Origin: Artemia franciscana
Lineage: Eukaryota; Arthropoda; Branchiopoda; Anostraca; Artemiidae
Direction of reading: 5' to 3'
Length of the DNA: 64,000 nucleotides
Assembly: GCF_032884065.1 (NCBI RefSeq)
Contig: NC_088868.1
Location: forward strand, 60,001-124,000
The position numbers and the translations under genes are program-made. Positions within the stretch are counted from its first letter, which is position 1, and every line of letters begins with the position of its first letter. Of the stretch, positions 46,109 to 59,954 are shown one piece after another. The notes under the pieces are model-generated. The model was not told the origin of the DNA, did not search any database, and worked only from the letters and a program-made list of their open reading frames with translations.

Positions 46109-48830
46109 GGTCAGACCAACTGGGAATCAATCATTTTTCAAGCTAAAATTACAAAATATTTGTAATGTCACAAAAACAAGTGGTGACGTAAGATATACAC
46201 TAAAAAAAAATCTGCTTTTTATAAAAGTATACAAGTAAAGTGGATAGATTTGGTAATTAAATAAATCCAATCAAAACAAGATACAACTCGATTTTGTTTA
46301 GGGTTGTCAACAGGGAAAAAACATAATCACTAACATAATATTTATAATGAGAAGAATCACCAAGCGAGCGAACAGATTTACAAAGCTATTATTTATCCGC
46401 TTTCTTCTTAAAAGTGGTAAAAAGGGTATAAATTTGTTTATTATAGGATAAATTAGCAAGAAAGCAGGACATATGAGGCATTGAATGAAAATAAAAGGGG
46501 AACTGAACTTCTATGGGAATATATGCTTTCTGGCGTGCAGACTACCTTCTGAGGATTTGAATACCAATACTGACTTTATTCCGAATCAAGCGTTTACGTG
46601 GTTGCTTTATTTGAAATTTGGTGTTACCCATGGTTCTAGGAAAAATCACTAAAAATAGTGATAAAGAATTAAAGATGGCAATTCGGGTATTGCTCTGATA
46701 CTTACGGCGGATAAACAGAAATTAGGTCTTCAAAATCAAAATCCTTCGAAAGGCATTGGCCTTGATTTAATTTACGGACTACCAGTGAAATTGCAGTCGA
46801 ACTCTATTTCTGCAAAATTTAAGCATTTATTTTTCAGCGTGAAAAAATTTCAGCATTTATTTTTTGAGTTAAAACTATTAAATGTTTCGAATGTGAAAAG
46901 ATAACAATTTCTATTTAATATTCACTTTTCTGTCCACTGTAGCCGGGGAAAAGAGTGAGAACAATTTTTCTTAGATATAAAAATTAATATATTTGCTAAA
47001 ATTTGATATTTTTTTTATATTCATTTTAAGCCAAATAGTATAATTTTCACTATGAGCAAGTTAGCTGATTTTCGAAAAATAAATCTTACTGAAATGGGTG
47101 GATTTGATATACAAGTTGATTTAGCAAAGATAATAAATAATCCTCGGGATTGCTGTGACGGTTAGAATTAAAAAGATAGATTAGCAGAACTAGATCTTCA
47201 AAATCAAAAGGTACTAAATAATAATCTACAGATCAAAAAATTTATAGTTTGAAGCAGACGCACCAAGAGGAGGCCTTTGAACCCACCATGTCCTTTAAAA
47301 TCTAAGGTTGGTTTCCATGATAATTTGTTCTCAAAGGAAGGGAAATCAGCGCAATGAATATTCAATTTTACTCTGGTCCTACTTGAATTGCTGATCTTAT
47401 TTGAACATACAAAATAATACAAACCAAAAACATACTTTTTTATTTTATTTGTCTTATGTCTTTGTCTTATGTTATTTTGAACATACAAAATAAAGTCAAA
47501 AATAATAATATGCTTCAGATTCTTATGTTTTTTCGTAAAATCTTTTGAAACCTAACTGTAAATCATTTATTGAATAAATAGTCTGGCCATTCACTGTCTT
47601 TATTTCGTTTCTTTGTCTGAAGATATAACCAAGGAATAAATATAGGAGATTAAAATAAACTGACAAACAATTTTTGTGGGGCTACTTAAATTCTACCCCC
47701 CGTCACTACCTCGTCACCTATTAACAAAGAAAACGTTAAGCGAGGCAATGGCGTCAATTAACAAAATGTTGGGTGGGGGCAAAATTTATTTTTCAAATTC
47801 TGTGGATGTTTGCCGTTGTTTTCAATGTAAATACAAAACTGGAATTCTTCAACGAAAATGTCCCCCCCCCCTCCGAATTATTTTTCAGAAACTAGGAAGG
47901 ACCCAAGATCTATGGAAGGAAATCAAGGAAGGAACCAAATTTAGGGGAACAAAGGCCCCTCTAATTGAAACCACTGAAGGGGAGCTATGGGGACAGAAGA
48001 TTTCTGATCCAGCTTAATTTCTATTTGCAAAACAACTAAAACACCTAACAGGAAGTTGTACATTTAGACATGTTACAAATTACTGTGGTTTGGGTCTAAT
48101 TACTCAGACTTTTGAAAGTGACAATTATTTTACAGAAGGATATATGTCAACATGACACCTGTCTTGAGCACCAAGGCAATTTTTTGCATCATTAAAGAAG
48201 TACAAGGCACCTGAAATGTATATACCTCATTGAATATCACGATTTCTTTTATAAGGTGACTTTGGTTTGAATCATTTAAACCATTCATTAAACTAAACTA
48301 TTATGTGAGTTAGTCGGGCCATGATTTATTAGAACTGAATTAAGCCAAGAATTTTTGGTTCTTGTGAAGGATTTTCAAGCTACACTAAACATGGCACGCT
48401 TCAAGCCACGCATTTAGCAGTTCCAACATTTGGTGTACACGATTTTCGGAAACAATAACTGCGTGTTTTGACCTTGAGCTGCAAACTAGAGTCATGGAAA
48501 TTAGAATATACCGTACAACTATTCTTCTGCGTTCAATTTTGAAATCAACCTAGGCACGGTTGCGAGGTTTTCGGTAGAACATACAGCCGAAACTGGCCTA
48601 ATCACTAACCCAAAAATAGCGAACGCTATTATAATCCTATTATGCCCTCTTAAAGGGTTGTCATGGGTAAAACAAGAAAGATATACAATCAGTATATCAG
48701 ATAACCTACACATAAGAATAGGTCAAAAGCAAAATAGAGCTTTGTGAACGAACAAAAACAACAACCAGTCTACGTATGCCGTCGTTAAATTGATTAGTGC
48801 TTTACTGAAAGCAAATATTATTCTAATACG
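46109..48830. other. Upstream flank of the PTB gene, no gene seen
   Basis: AT-rich. It would contain the promoter and any 5' untranslated exons, but no TATA box or initiator could be chosen with confidence. The frame at 47676-48017 has no recognisable domain. Confidence 0.45.
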
Positions 48831-48837
48831 AAAAGGC

Positions 48838-48940
48838 AAATTGTCATCTTCAAAGGCATGGGTATTGGACCATTCGACTATGCTAAACAAAATGGCTATT
48901 TCAAAATTTTGATTGTTCAATCTTTGGGAAAAAGGGTTTT
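48838..48940 (+). repeat. Family C/D core module fragment
   Basis: ttgtcatcttcaaaggcatg, actatgctaaacaaaatggc, tatttcaaaattttgatt and ctttgggaaaa match the shared core. The frames that begin in it (48858-49124 and the opposite strand) are therefore doubtful. Confidence 0.65.
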
Positions 48941-49425
48941 CTGCCCAGATGAAAGAGGTTTCTTGTTGGTCCCTTTGTTGGGTTTATCAAAGCAACTTCC
49001 TGGTGAGATTGTCTGCTTATCCTGCAGAAGCTCTCTGGTTGTTCTGATAAGCGTTGATGAAGCTGATGGTCATCACCATTTTCGTGAGACTTATTGGTCA
49101 TTTCATAAATGCTTGGCTCGATAGAAACGAAGACCGTATCTACCTGTTCCAACTGGCTGCAGTATGCACAAGACTAGTTCAGTACTACAATAAAAAAAAA
49201 AACACTTTACGCCATTGAGTTGAACATCGCCACTTAATTTTGTTCCTTGTAAACTATGAAGTTCATGTATCTACGAATCCACTGGTGCTGAATTACAGGA
49301 AGCTTACTAGTTATTACCAGTCAAATGAAGCGAAACTTGTGGATATATTGCTTTAAATTAAGAAACACCACCCAATGAAGGAATTACAAAATTTCAAATA
49401 TAATGGTCTCCAGATAGAATGGTTC

Positions 49426-49735
<310 letters not shown>

Positions 49736-50104
49736 CAAAAAAAAAATATATATAAAACATCAAAAAAAAAAGACAGAAGGAGAAAAGGAAGACTGTTTTC
49801 CTAAATTAGTGATTAATATAGACCAGCACTTGATTGAGGCCTTAACCCTACTCATCCATACAATCACATAGGTCAAACAGCATAGCCATACACAATCAAC
49901 CATAAAGAATAATCCATGGACAGGCAGTCAAATTTCAAGTTTCAAATTTCGATTTTCTGTCTGTATTAGCCAGTACATGCTCTAAAATTTTGATCTTTTG
50001 TATGTGCAAGAAACGTTTTTTTATTTATCTATATTCAGAGACAATTAGCTTACGCTCAGCAGAAAAACTACGATGTTGTTATGTTTTAATCAAATATTTA
50101 ATAG

Positions 50105-50300
50105 CCTACATAGAGTTGACATTTTGGTTGGGTTAGGTTATGTTAGGTATTTAATATAAGGCGTCCTGGGTGGCCCGCTTTATTTAATTCTTTGTTGTAG
50201 CCAAGTTTCCATAATTTTGGTAATAAAGCATTATATTTTCATCATATTTTGGTATATTTTATCAGGACCAAGCTAACTTTGCTTTGCATTTAAACAAATT
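50105..50300 (+). repeat. Family B-related repeat copy
   Basis: ttgacattttggttgggtta, taggtatttaatataa, gtttccataattttgg, gcattatattttcatcatat and ttggtatattttatcagga correspond in order to 30120-30340 and 40300-40480. Confidence 0.5.
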
Positions 50301-50400
50301 GACCTGCAAGATGGTCTCATGAATAAGAAGGATGAAGGTACAAAAGTTCTAAATGCCCACCGATTAGGTAAATCCTACTCTAATGGGCTGCTAACTAGTA

Positions 50401-50404
<4 letters not shown>

Positions 50405-50431
<27 letters not shown>
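50405..50431. repeat. 27-base poly(T) run
   Basis: A pure T run. It could be the poly(A) tail of something retroposed on the minus strand, but no recognisable element body follows. Confidence 0.9.
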
Positions 50432-53236
50432 ACGAAAGACTTTTTTCCACAATCCAATGGCGTTTCCTTGAAGAGAACGACCTGTTGTCACCATCATCAG
50501 ATATTGAAAAAGATTTTAAGTAAGATTTTATCTTCTCGACGTTTTATCTCATAGACATAAAATTTGTTTGTAGTAGCATGAAACATGAAAGTTGTAATAC
50601 TGATGATGAATACGAGGAAATGTAATCCGCAAAACTGTCTACATTTATTTCTCTAAAAAAGGAATGCGCAAGTTTATTCGTGTTTGTATTATGCACATAA
50701 GCTTTATTTTGCCTGTGCCAGTTTGAGTATATTTTTCTTCTTTTCTTCTATGGTTTTGAAAAATCAAAGAAAGAGGAAAATTTTCACTATTACTCCATAA
50801 CTGAGGTTCAGTTCTATCCATCTGCAGAACCAAATTTTTGAAATCCAATGTCTGAGACCCCTGGCAGGCGTGACTTGCTAAAAGATAACAAACCGTGTAT
50901 TGGTCCAATAAGAGAGGCACACGCATACTTTCGCCGTTTACCCAAGCCAAATTAATCAAACACTTGGAAGACTATAGGTTCTATCACTATGTTAGCTCTA
51001 TGACTATCGACCTTGGTTCTACTGCCCTAGCAATGATGCACGGACGTATGTTAGATAGACATATCTATTAACAAATGAACTAACCTTCTTTTTACACAAT
51101 CCTATTTAGGGGGGAATTGATGCCAGGTTTGCTTCTCATTCAATTGGACTATCTCGGCGTTTTCTACAATCAGCCATGACTTGATACTCACAAATATACA
51201 ATTTTAATTCAAAAATTGGCTGAAAATCACTAAAAATTGGGTGAGATCCGTTCTAAAATAACTATTTTACTTTTTTATATAAGTTTAGATCCATCTCTAA
51301 ATAAAATGTCAAAGGAATATAATAATTCTGGCTAGGTGAATGGACAGATCTGAGACTAATAAATCCAATGAAAAAAATAGCTTGTCTTTGTGGTGGAAAC
51401 TACGGTTTGTCATATACCTTATACCTTAAAATCCATCAGTAATTTTCTCCTGCAATGTTTCTAAGTCGCAAGAGAGAATCAAACGAAAATAGCGATCTTG
51501 TTATAGCCCAAAACACAATTGTTAGCAAAATCATGAAAGGAAACTTATTTTTTTAAATATGATGGAATCAGACCTTAGATATTTTGTCAAAACTATTTCG
51601 AAAAAGGGAAACAGTTTCAAAAAATAGTTTTTCTGTGTTGAAGTTCTGTGAACTCCGATAAAACCACAATGTAAATGACTGCTCAAGCAGTAAAAGGGTT
51701 AGGACCTATACGAGCCGGCAAGTTTTTTTTGTCGGTGGGTGGAATTTTCCAGTAGAGTCAATGACAAAAAATAGCGGAAAGGGAAAAAATATATTCTTTC
51801 AAAATCTAGGGGAGGTAATTTTGATGGTTTTTCACTTTTTTCAATGTAAGTACACAAAAATGTTCTAAAAAAATACGAAAAGAATTTTTTTTTTAATCTA
51901 GGGGCAGAAGATCTTGGATGGAATTTACCTCCTTGACTCTAGTCTCAATTGACCCCACTGAAATATTCGGCTGAAATATTGACATCCATAGCGCAATAAT
52001 TTCATTGACTGTTCAGAACAAAGCCTTGAGTTTCAAAGCCATGACTTTGACTTTGCAAGTAAATCGACCGTTCATTAAGTGAGAAAGAGAAGTATTACCG
52101 TTCTATATCTTTTTGTTAAAACTCTACTTTAATTGCCTTAGTTTATTTTTGTAACGTCAATCACAACAATTTATTTGCCATTTCCAATATTTCTTAAGCG
52201 TATATCCGCACAGAACCAAGATAAACGCGTTTTTTTTTACCGTTGTTGTATTTTCCTGATGTGGCTATGTCAAATTTTGAGCAGGGAAGCAAAACCCGGT
52301 TTGTTTATTGCATGAAATTTTAAGCAAGTACAAATAAGAAAACGTTTGGAGGGAGAATTGTCTTTACAGGTAAATTTTGAGGCAGGTAAATATTTTGTGG
52401 CAAGTATTGTTTACAGATAAATTCTTTCTGTGATATAATTCTAACTGTAAATCATCAAATTCATGAGGAATTGCTAAAGTTTTAATTTTATTTGTTTCAT
52501 TTTTTTTAACTTAAATAACACCCTGATATCGCAAAAATTTATCTTACTAGAAGTGTCATACTGTTTTATAGTTATTGTCTTTTCTCATTGTTATAATAAT
52601 GAATCCTTCGCCAACCATAAATGTAAGAAGATAGCCGTTACGAGAATAATTACAAAGATTTTTAGAAAAAAGGTATTTCAATTTAAAAATAACAAATTCA
52701 AACAGCGTTATTGGTTGGCTGGAAAGAAACTTTTGCAAGTTGTTAAGCTAAAAAGCTGTGACAAATCTTCGTCGATCTGTTAATTTGGGTTTGTTAGACC
52801 GCCCATACTCGACGTAGCCTTTTTACTGGGGGTAAAAGAGGGGTATCCAGTATTAGCTGTAGCATATTTAGTTCTACCCTCAAAATACAAAGCGTTTTGA
52901 GCTTGACAAGTTTCGAATTTGGTTTAACTTGTAATTCAAACTTTGCAATAGGTTTCAAATTCGTGCTGCAATAACAAAACAGAGCCATTTCACGGGAACT
53001 CGGGTATTATTTGGTATTAAATCTATTTAAGTCTCAAAGACTCCTTGATATCCAAAGATAGAATTGATTATTGCAGATAAATACACAGAAAATTTTAAGT
53101 GAAGCATTAAAATATATCAAAATGCATAATGTTACCCAGCGCTGTCTATCTTGAAAATATAGCTAAGGTATGTGAGCAACATATAGAATTAAGCCTGCGA
53201 CCATCTTAACAAATGATGGAAGTCTGTTTAAAATTC
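50432..53236. other. Intergenic, no gene seen
   Basis: AT-rich. The minus-strand frame 50645-50959 has protein-like composition but no motif that can be named. Confidence 0.45.
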
Positions 53237-53745
53237 TTCATTACTGGGATTCAGCCCCACAGCCCGACAGATAGCTATAGACCTAAGCTATGGCCGTCAG
53301 ACGTCAAATTTTGTAATTTTATAGATTTCATGTTTTTAACGACCAAGGGAAATCTAAAACGGAATTCGTAAGTAACATCTGAATTCCATTTGACAGATAA
53401 CGCTTAGCCCTGGTTCAAGATCAAGAGAGATGAGAAATCCATACTTATTGAAAATTTATTAGAATTTATTAGAAATTTATTGGAAATCTAAATTTATCAT
53501 TAATGGAAATCGGCCCCACAGCCCGGCAGGTAGCTATAGACCTAAGCTATGACGGTCAGATTGCATATTTTCTAATTTTACAGATTCTTAAGTTATGCCC
53601 CAGGGAATAGAAGATTTTTAACGACCATGTTTTTAACAAAATCTAAAATGAAATTTCCAAGTAACATGTGAATTCTGGATGTCAGATAAGGCGGAAAACG
53701 CTTAACCCTGGTGCAAGATCCATAGAGACGAGACATCTATACAAA
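53237..53745 (+). repeat. Direct duplication, ~240-bp copies
   Basis: Copies at about 53237-53440 and 53510-53745 share cagccccacagcccg(a/g)cag, gtagctatagacctaagcta, tg(g/a)c(c/g)gtcaga, gtttttaacgacca, aagtaacat(c/g)tgaattc, cgcttaaccctggttcaaga and gagacgaga.atc.atac. Confidence 0.8.
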
Positions 53746-54389
53746 CAACCTTAGAGATACAAAATAAACAGAGGGCAGATTCTCGCTAGTTAGTGTCGTT
53801 TATTCCATTCTTCCTTAACAAGAATACCATCCTAATATATAGTTCTAATATATATTGACTCTGGACGAAAGGCGTGACAGCAGAATTTTGCCAAGTCTGG
53901 TGTCAATTATTTTTTTCGTCTCTACGTAAATATCCAATTTACATAAAATTAGTGTTACGAGTTTTTGGACATTATTCAAATTATTGGGATATTATTTGTC
54001 TGCATCAAACCAACTAATCCTTTCTATTCAAAAATGCCGACTAGATTAAGAATTTGTAGAATTCTCGCAGCGGAACTTCACAGCGGAACATTGATGTGTC
54101 ATCTCAATTGCCTTCTTTCACAAATGCCGCTGAATAAGGAATTCTTAGTGTGACAAATTACTCTGGAACTTTATTGTGGAAGTACAACTTTAGTATGGAA
54201 TGTTGAAATTTCAATGTTGAAATTCGTTATTATGAAATTTCAAGTGCCTTCTTCCGAAAATATCAGCTAAATTATGAACTTAGAAATACTTGTTTTGGAA
54301 CGATAACGTAGAACATAACAAAGATCGTTTGTGGAATGAAAACTGGCTTAGTTCAAAAGTAGCAGCCTAATGGAAAACAAAAAAGACAA

Positions 54390-54500
54390 AAAGAATTTTG
54401 AAATAGCCATTTTGTTCAAAATAGTCCAAAGATCACATGAATAATGCCTCCAGGATTGGCGTAACCCCCAAAGCCCGGAGTAAAGGGTTGTAAGCTATTA
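54390..54500 (-). repeat. Family C/D core module fragment, inverted
   Basis: aattttgaaatagccatttt, gttcaaaatagtcca, aatgcctccaggattggcg and aagcccggagtaaagggttg are a diverged inverted match to the end of part (c) and start of part (a) of family C. Confidence 0.55.
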
Positions 54501-55678
54501 GTCCATAAGGTATAAATCTCGGTACCTTAAGGATTCGACACCTTAAACATCGTTTTGTGAGTCTCAACGTCGGCCCACTGTCTCAAAGACAAAAGATTCA
54601 TTTGTGAATCATGGATCCGTTCATAATTTTTGATTAAGGTGATATTCAATTTTCAAGGATAAATTGGTGATCGACCAATCAACGTTGAGGCTAAGGCATA
54701 ATTTTTGAAAATAGGGAAGATGGAAGCTAGTGGGAGTAATTTTTATGTGTAACACAAATCAAGCGAAATATTCTAAGACACAGTATTACCAGGCAATGCT
54801 TTTGAACAAAATAGTATTGACAATAGCCAGGGTTGACAACTACCGACGTTTAAAGAGAGGACAAATCAAGGCCAAAAAAGAGTGATTTTTGCTCAAAAAG
54901 GGTACAAGTCAAAAATTTGCGCATCCCCTCTCTGAGATAAAAAGAAGAGTGTATTTCACATGAAAAGTGTGTAAGTTGGCAACCCTAATAATATCTCTTA
55001 AAACCGATTTCTTATCATCTTAATTTTCTACTTCTGTGGTACAAGAATGACGAAATTAAAGAAAGACATGTCATTCATAAATCTTGGTATAATTCTATCG
55101 ATAAGTATAATCATGGAGGTTCGGATATAAGTCACAATTTATTTTCAAAAGAGCGTCACATCAACAATGTTTGTTTTTGAAGTTTAAATGGTGATTTTAT
55201 GCATTAGGCTTCACCCACACTAATCAACAAGTGAAGTCGTCGGTAGACAATTGTATTGGAAATTTTAAGATCAAGGTTCGATAAGCAACAGGAGGGAGCA
55301 ATAAATTTAAAGATCATGTTAATAATAAGACACTCCTTTCCCGGAATTACAACTGGTTATAAAAAGAAAAGCTGATCTTTTCAGGGAGGGTTGCATTTTC
55401 TTTCTAAATAAGGGTGCGTTTTTTTAATTCTATAACACAGTAAACGAGGAAAATTTTGCTGTGTTAGTTAAATGAGATTTTAAGAAATATTTCCGGAGAA
55501 TAGCTTCCCTGAAAACTATTCTCAGGGAAGATTTCTTAAAGCATCTGACTCAACTATTTTCACCTGCTATGGGTATGTACTTTTCTCAGCTTACGACGAG
55601 CTTTGTCCAAGCTATTTTATTTTGAATTTCGCTGATTACGGCTGTTGCAAATACAGCCAGAATGTCTTCTTAGAGTTT

Positions 55679-55880
55679 ATTCACTGTCTTCACAAATTTC
55701 CTCATTATCTTCTCTTTCTTTGTATAATTGAAAAGCAATGTAGTCTTCTTCTGTGAAGTCTTCTTCTTCTTCTTTATGAAGAGGTTCTGTATCGTACACA
55801 TCTAAGATCTATATCATTTTCAGAGCAGATGACTGCACAGAAGGGGAGGCTTCATGCTCAGGTTCTTTGGGACCTTGAAG
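55679..55880 (-). other. Possible coding remnant, acidic C-terminus
   Basis: On the minus strand a frame reads GPKEPEHEASPSVQSSALK, a TAG stop, then DVYDTEPLHKEEEEDFTEED, YIAFQLYKEREDNEEICEDS, E and TAA near 55679. The low-complexity gaagaagaagaa tract aids the acidic run, but the segment as a whole is more protein-like than its surroundings. It could be a degraded exon or the end of a transposase-like gene. No family is recognised and no splice sites were secured. Confidence 0.25.
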
Positions 55881-57590
55881 TGTCAGGGCCTACACGATCT
55901 AATTTGTATTTCAAGAATGGAACAAACAAAAAGCCCAAAAAGCTGAAATTGATGTTTTCTGTTGGGCAAAGGTGATTTGTGGAAAGGCAGGTTTGTGATT
56001 CTCAGCTGGTTATCCCAGAATGGTTGGGAAACCATGTATTCTAATGAAATATGTATAGCCTATATAGCAATTTTGGGATTCCAGCAAAATTTAAGGATTA
56101 TAAGCAAAACCACTTGTCACATAGCCTATGTTTGGAAATGGTGCCGATTTCCAAAAATATAATGAGGGGGGGAGAGGTCAAGGATTTTTCATATTCTGAA
56201 AGATGATAAAATTGTTTTTTTTTTAATGAAAGATTATTTCGAGTTTTCGTTTCCCAAATGAAATCAAAAAATTAATATTTTTCAAAATCTAGTAAAGGCT
56301 TTTTTCCTATTTTTCAAAAGATAATGAAAAAGGTGACTTTTCAAAATCTAGGGGGCAATTTCGCCCCCTCACATGCAACCCTTACGACTAGTGACTATTA
56401 GATTGACAGATTTGATAACAGATTTGACTATCTTAACAAATCTACCACTCCAAAATTACAATGAGCCGATTTAATCCCATACGCAGAGGGCTTTTTGAGC
56501 CGTTCCAATCCAAAATCCGAAAGTATATGTATTGTGTTTTATATTTTCCATATATTATGTTATTTTCGGAGTTTTTTTTAGTTTTGCCCCCTTCCCCCGT
56601 AAAATATCCCAAGTATGTACGGAGCATAATACCTACAATTAGAGAAAGAGCATATATTACAACTTTTCATGCCCTCCGTACATATTACATATTTCCAACA
56701 ATTTTGACATATTTCCCAACATACTTCCTACATATTAAATATTTCCAACAAATTTAATTCCTTGAAAAAATTGGTTTCACGAATGTTTTAATGCACAAAC
56801 TAAATTTTTTTTTCTCAAGAAAGCAAATAACAGGAAGAACAATTGTCTACCCTCAAGATATGCAAACATCTTTAGGTCGTGGGAGAAAATAAGCAAGCTG
56901 TATTATTGTTATTAATTTCCCATTTCAATAAATGGTGATTACCGACTAATTTTGAGAAAAAGCGTGACTTTATATGGAGCGCATAATTGAAAAGAATTAC
57001 TTCTCAAGCAGAAATGAGCTACTTTGTTAATTTTTATCTTTTAGTGTTAAAGGTCTTGATACGATATGCGTAATTTAGTTTGCCCTAGATAGTGCGCAAA
57101 AAAAGATGGATAAAAAAAACAGTAGCTTAAAGCCCGGATGAAGAAACATCAATAATAGAGGCAAAAGGGGTGTACACAATATGGTATGGTGGAAATGCCC
57201 AAAGTCTGCTGCATAGAGGCATGCGTAGCACAAGCACCCAATACGTGGCGTTCTGACTGAGATGCGCACCAGGGGAAAATGTGTTGCCCAGTGTTAATAA
57301 CCATTCCGTCAGTGAATTCACTTCGTCCGTATTTCAGAGTACACATCTTGAATTGAAAATGTTTTAAAACTGTTTTTCCGAAACGTAAATCGGTTTTAAA
57401 AATACAAATGCGAAATTTGTTACCCCCCCCCCCCCTCCATAAAAAATCTTTTGGTAGAAAAACACCCCCAGAAACATAAATCCTTTACTCGGTCCTTCGG
57501 AGTGTTATTACCTTTGAACTATATACCGGAATTTTGTCCAGTAGGACTATTGTTTGATTCCAAGCATACAGACTCATCAAGTTAAAAGTT
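55881..57590. other. Intergenic, no gene seen
   Basis: Frames at 56461-56757 (plus) and 57075-57346 (minus) lack recognisable domains. The latter lies in a locally less AT-rich patch whose origin is unknown. Confidence 0.4.
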
Positions 57591-57599
57591 GACCATTTA

Positions 57600-57790
57600 A
57601 AGCCTACGGGCTGTGAAAATCAGGCGACGAGCTTGATTTTCGTATTATCTTCATGAAAATCACATGATCAAAATCAGTAAATCCAAGAACCCATATGTAG
57701 AGCTCTCAAGCTCCCATCTATAAAAATGCGGAATCTCCCATTTTTGTCGATAAGGAAGATTAAAATGTCAGGCGATGTATCTACGGTCTA
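57600..57790 (+). repeat. Family D fragment
   Basis: tcatgaaaatcacatgatca, agctctcaagctcccatcta, taaaaatgcggaatctccca and tttttgtcgata match the segment of family D near 36235-36330. Confidence 0.55.
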
Positions 57791-58039
57791 AAGATACGGA
57801 AATTGAGCATCCAAAATGGAAAAAGATTAAAATATTTTCCTAGATTTTTTTAAAATGTATACTATACAGATACGGTGGTTTTTATCGATTAGCGATGTTT
57901 AAGAAGCCTTAATTTCTTTTGCATGTCAGGTTTCACGATGCCAAATTTTCACGAAACGTAATAAGTCCAGTATGCGGCAAGCAGCCAAGAGATGGTTCTT
58001 TTTGGATAACCCTACTGAGAGATTATTTCACAGGGCGGC

Positions 58040-58965
58040 AGACGGGGGTTTACACCCACCATTTTCCCACAAACATCTAACCAAAATTTTAAAATAGCCA
58101 TTTTGTTCAACGTAAATGAAAGGTCCAGAAATTATGTCTTTGAGGATGACACACCCCTCCACAACTCTCAGGGCAAGGGTTATGAGTTATTCCCTGGCAG
58201 CATATAAGGTATATTCCCTGGCAGCATATAAGGTATATATAGAAAGGATGATTTTATGAACTTCGGAGGAGGCTCATCGAATTGGTAGTCAGAAGTTATA
58301 GTAACCTTTTCAAGATTCAGGGTGATCGGGGGGTGGTTACCCTCCCATACCTCGGGTTTTCCCGAAATGCATCTGCTACGTATTTTGTAATGGCCATTTG
58401 TTGTCGTAGAAACTCCAAAAAGATCTTATTCAATAACAAGCTGAAAGGGCTAGTGCCCTTTTTAATAGTCGAAAGTGATTGGAGGAAAACTAACCCCCCT
58501 CCAACGCCCACCATTTCCCTGATTACATCCAATCAAAATTTTGCAATAGCCGTTTTGTTCAATGTAACTGAAAGATTCAGAAACTTCGTCTTTGAGGATG
58601 CCTCCCACAGCCCTTATGGCAAAAGTTATAAGTTATGCCCTGGGGGTAAATAAGGTTTATATTAAAAGAGTGATCGTGTAAACTTCAGAGGGGGTTCACT
58701 GAATTGATAATGAAACTTTCTAGTGCCCTTTGCAAGGTTCAGAGTGACCGGAAGGTGGATAACCCCCCCCAGCCTCATATTTCCCCGAAAGGGGTCTGAT
58801 AGAGATTTTGAGATGGTCATTTGTTGTCGTAGAAACTTCGAAAAAGAATCACTCGACTGGAACTTGAAAGGAGTATTGCCCTTTTCATTAGTCAAAACTG
58901 ATTTGAGAAAAATATCCCCCCCTTGCCCATCAATGCCCACCATACCTAATCATAATTTTGATTAT
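58040..58965 (-). repeat. Family C array, inverted, about two units
   Basis: Read on the minus strand this repeats the family C order. Plus-strand landmarks are aaaatagccattttgttcaa, attatgtctttgaggatgac, atggccatttgttgtcgtag, gggctagtgccctttttaat and agtgattggaggaaaactaa, recurring about 500 bases apart (58090 and 58535). A small exact duplication, tattccctggcagcatataa, lies at about 58190-58232. Frames over it are artefacts. Confidence 0.75.
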
Positions 58966-59049
58966 GATTAATCAAGACCAGGACATAATTTGCACTGTAC
59001 TGAAAACAAAACACATTTAAATGTTTTTACTTTCTTTTTACTTGTTCAA

Positions 59050-59200
59050 AATGATTTTAGCGCAGTGGATAGCCCTTTGGTATTCTACTCCAAAAGTCAC
59101 AGGTTCAATTACAACCGCAGGCAATTTTTACATAGGTGTCAAGTTAAAGTCTGAACAAACTTCTATTAATAACTATTTGGCTAACACCATTTATGATGAA
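59050..59200 (+). mobile_element. tRNA-derived SINE-like fragment
   Basis: tagcgcagtggatag (A-box-like, near 59058) and ggttcaattac (B-box-like, near 59103) are spaced as in tRNA genes. The folding is too poor for a tRNA. The body after about 59130 is not related to the other SINEs here. Confidence 0.4.
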
Positions 59201-59954
59201 CTATATCGATCCTTTATGTAGCCTAAACGCCTATACAAGTTAGTATAGCGTTTTTTATGACGACACTTATTATCTAGTATATGAAAATGCAGTTCTTTGT
59301 ATAAACATGGGTTTTGCCTTTTTTTTTTATTATTATTACACAAGAACGTAGAGATGACAAACTCCTGATGTTATAATAGCATAATCTTCTATAGTGCTAT
59401 AGAAAAATGTACTTTTTCGTAAAAAATTGAATATATTTTTTTAATTGCAAAAAGTTTTTAACCCTGTCAAATTTCTTTAAAATGAGCAATAAAACAACTC
59501 TCTACGATGTCCTAGTGCCAAGCTATCTGAGTTGGAAGAAAAAAGAAAAAAAATGACGCCGTATATGCAGAATATTGTGGTTTCAGCAACTTTCCTTGAT
59601 TTTCAAGGCGATATATTTCCCTTGTTATTCAAGCCAAGGGACGGTAAGTTTCCTATGTAGGGGTTTCGGCCAAGGTGGTTCTAACAGTCCACTTCTTGTT
59701 TTGATCTGAAACTATTTTTTAGGGGTTGGGCATTTATATTTCTTGGTATTGGACGTGATCGTCTCTTACTATGTTGCTAGCTACCGCTGCAACCTGGATA
59801 TGCGCAGTAGAACAATTGCAGCTTCAATATGCGAGGTTATGAAACATCCTTTTTACCAGGCAGCGGATATGATCTTGTGCAATAAATCTATAGTGGTTTA
59901 CACAAAATTGTTAGCAGATTGCTTGCATTCTGTCCAGGCTAAGGTCCTTATTTA

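Noticed and set aside
48858-49152. Frames of 83-88 codons on both strands
   Set aside because: They begin in a family C/D module fragment; the minus-strand reading has some protein-like character after a possible acceptor but nothing that can be named.
50645-50959. 104-codon minus-strand frame
   Set aside because: Plausible composition but no recognisable motif, start context or splice partner.
57075-57346. Three overlapping minus-strand frames
   Set aside because: Three frames open at once in a less AT-rich patch; no domain recognised.
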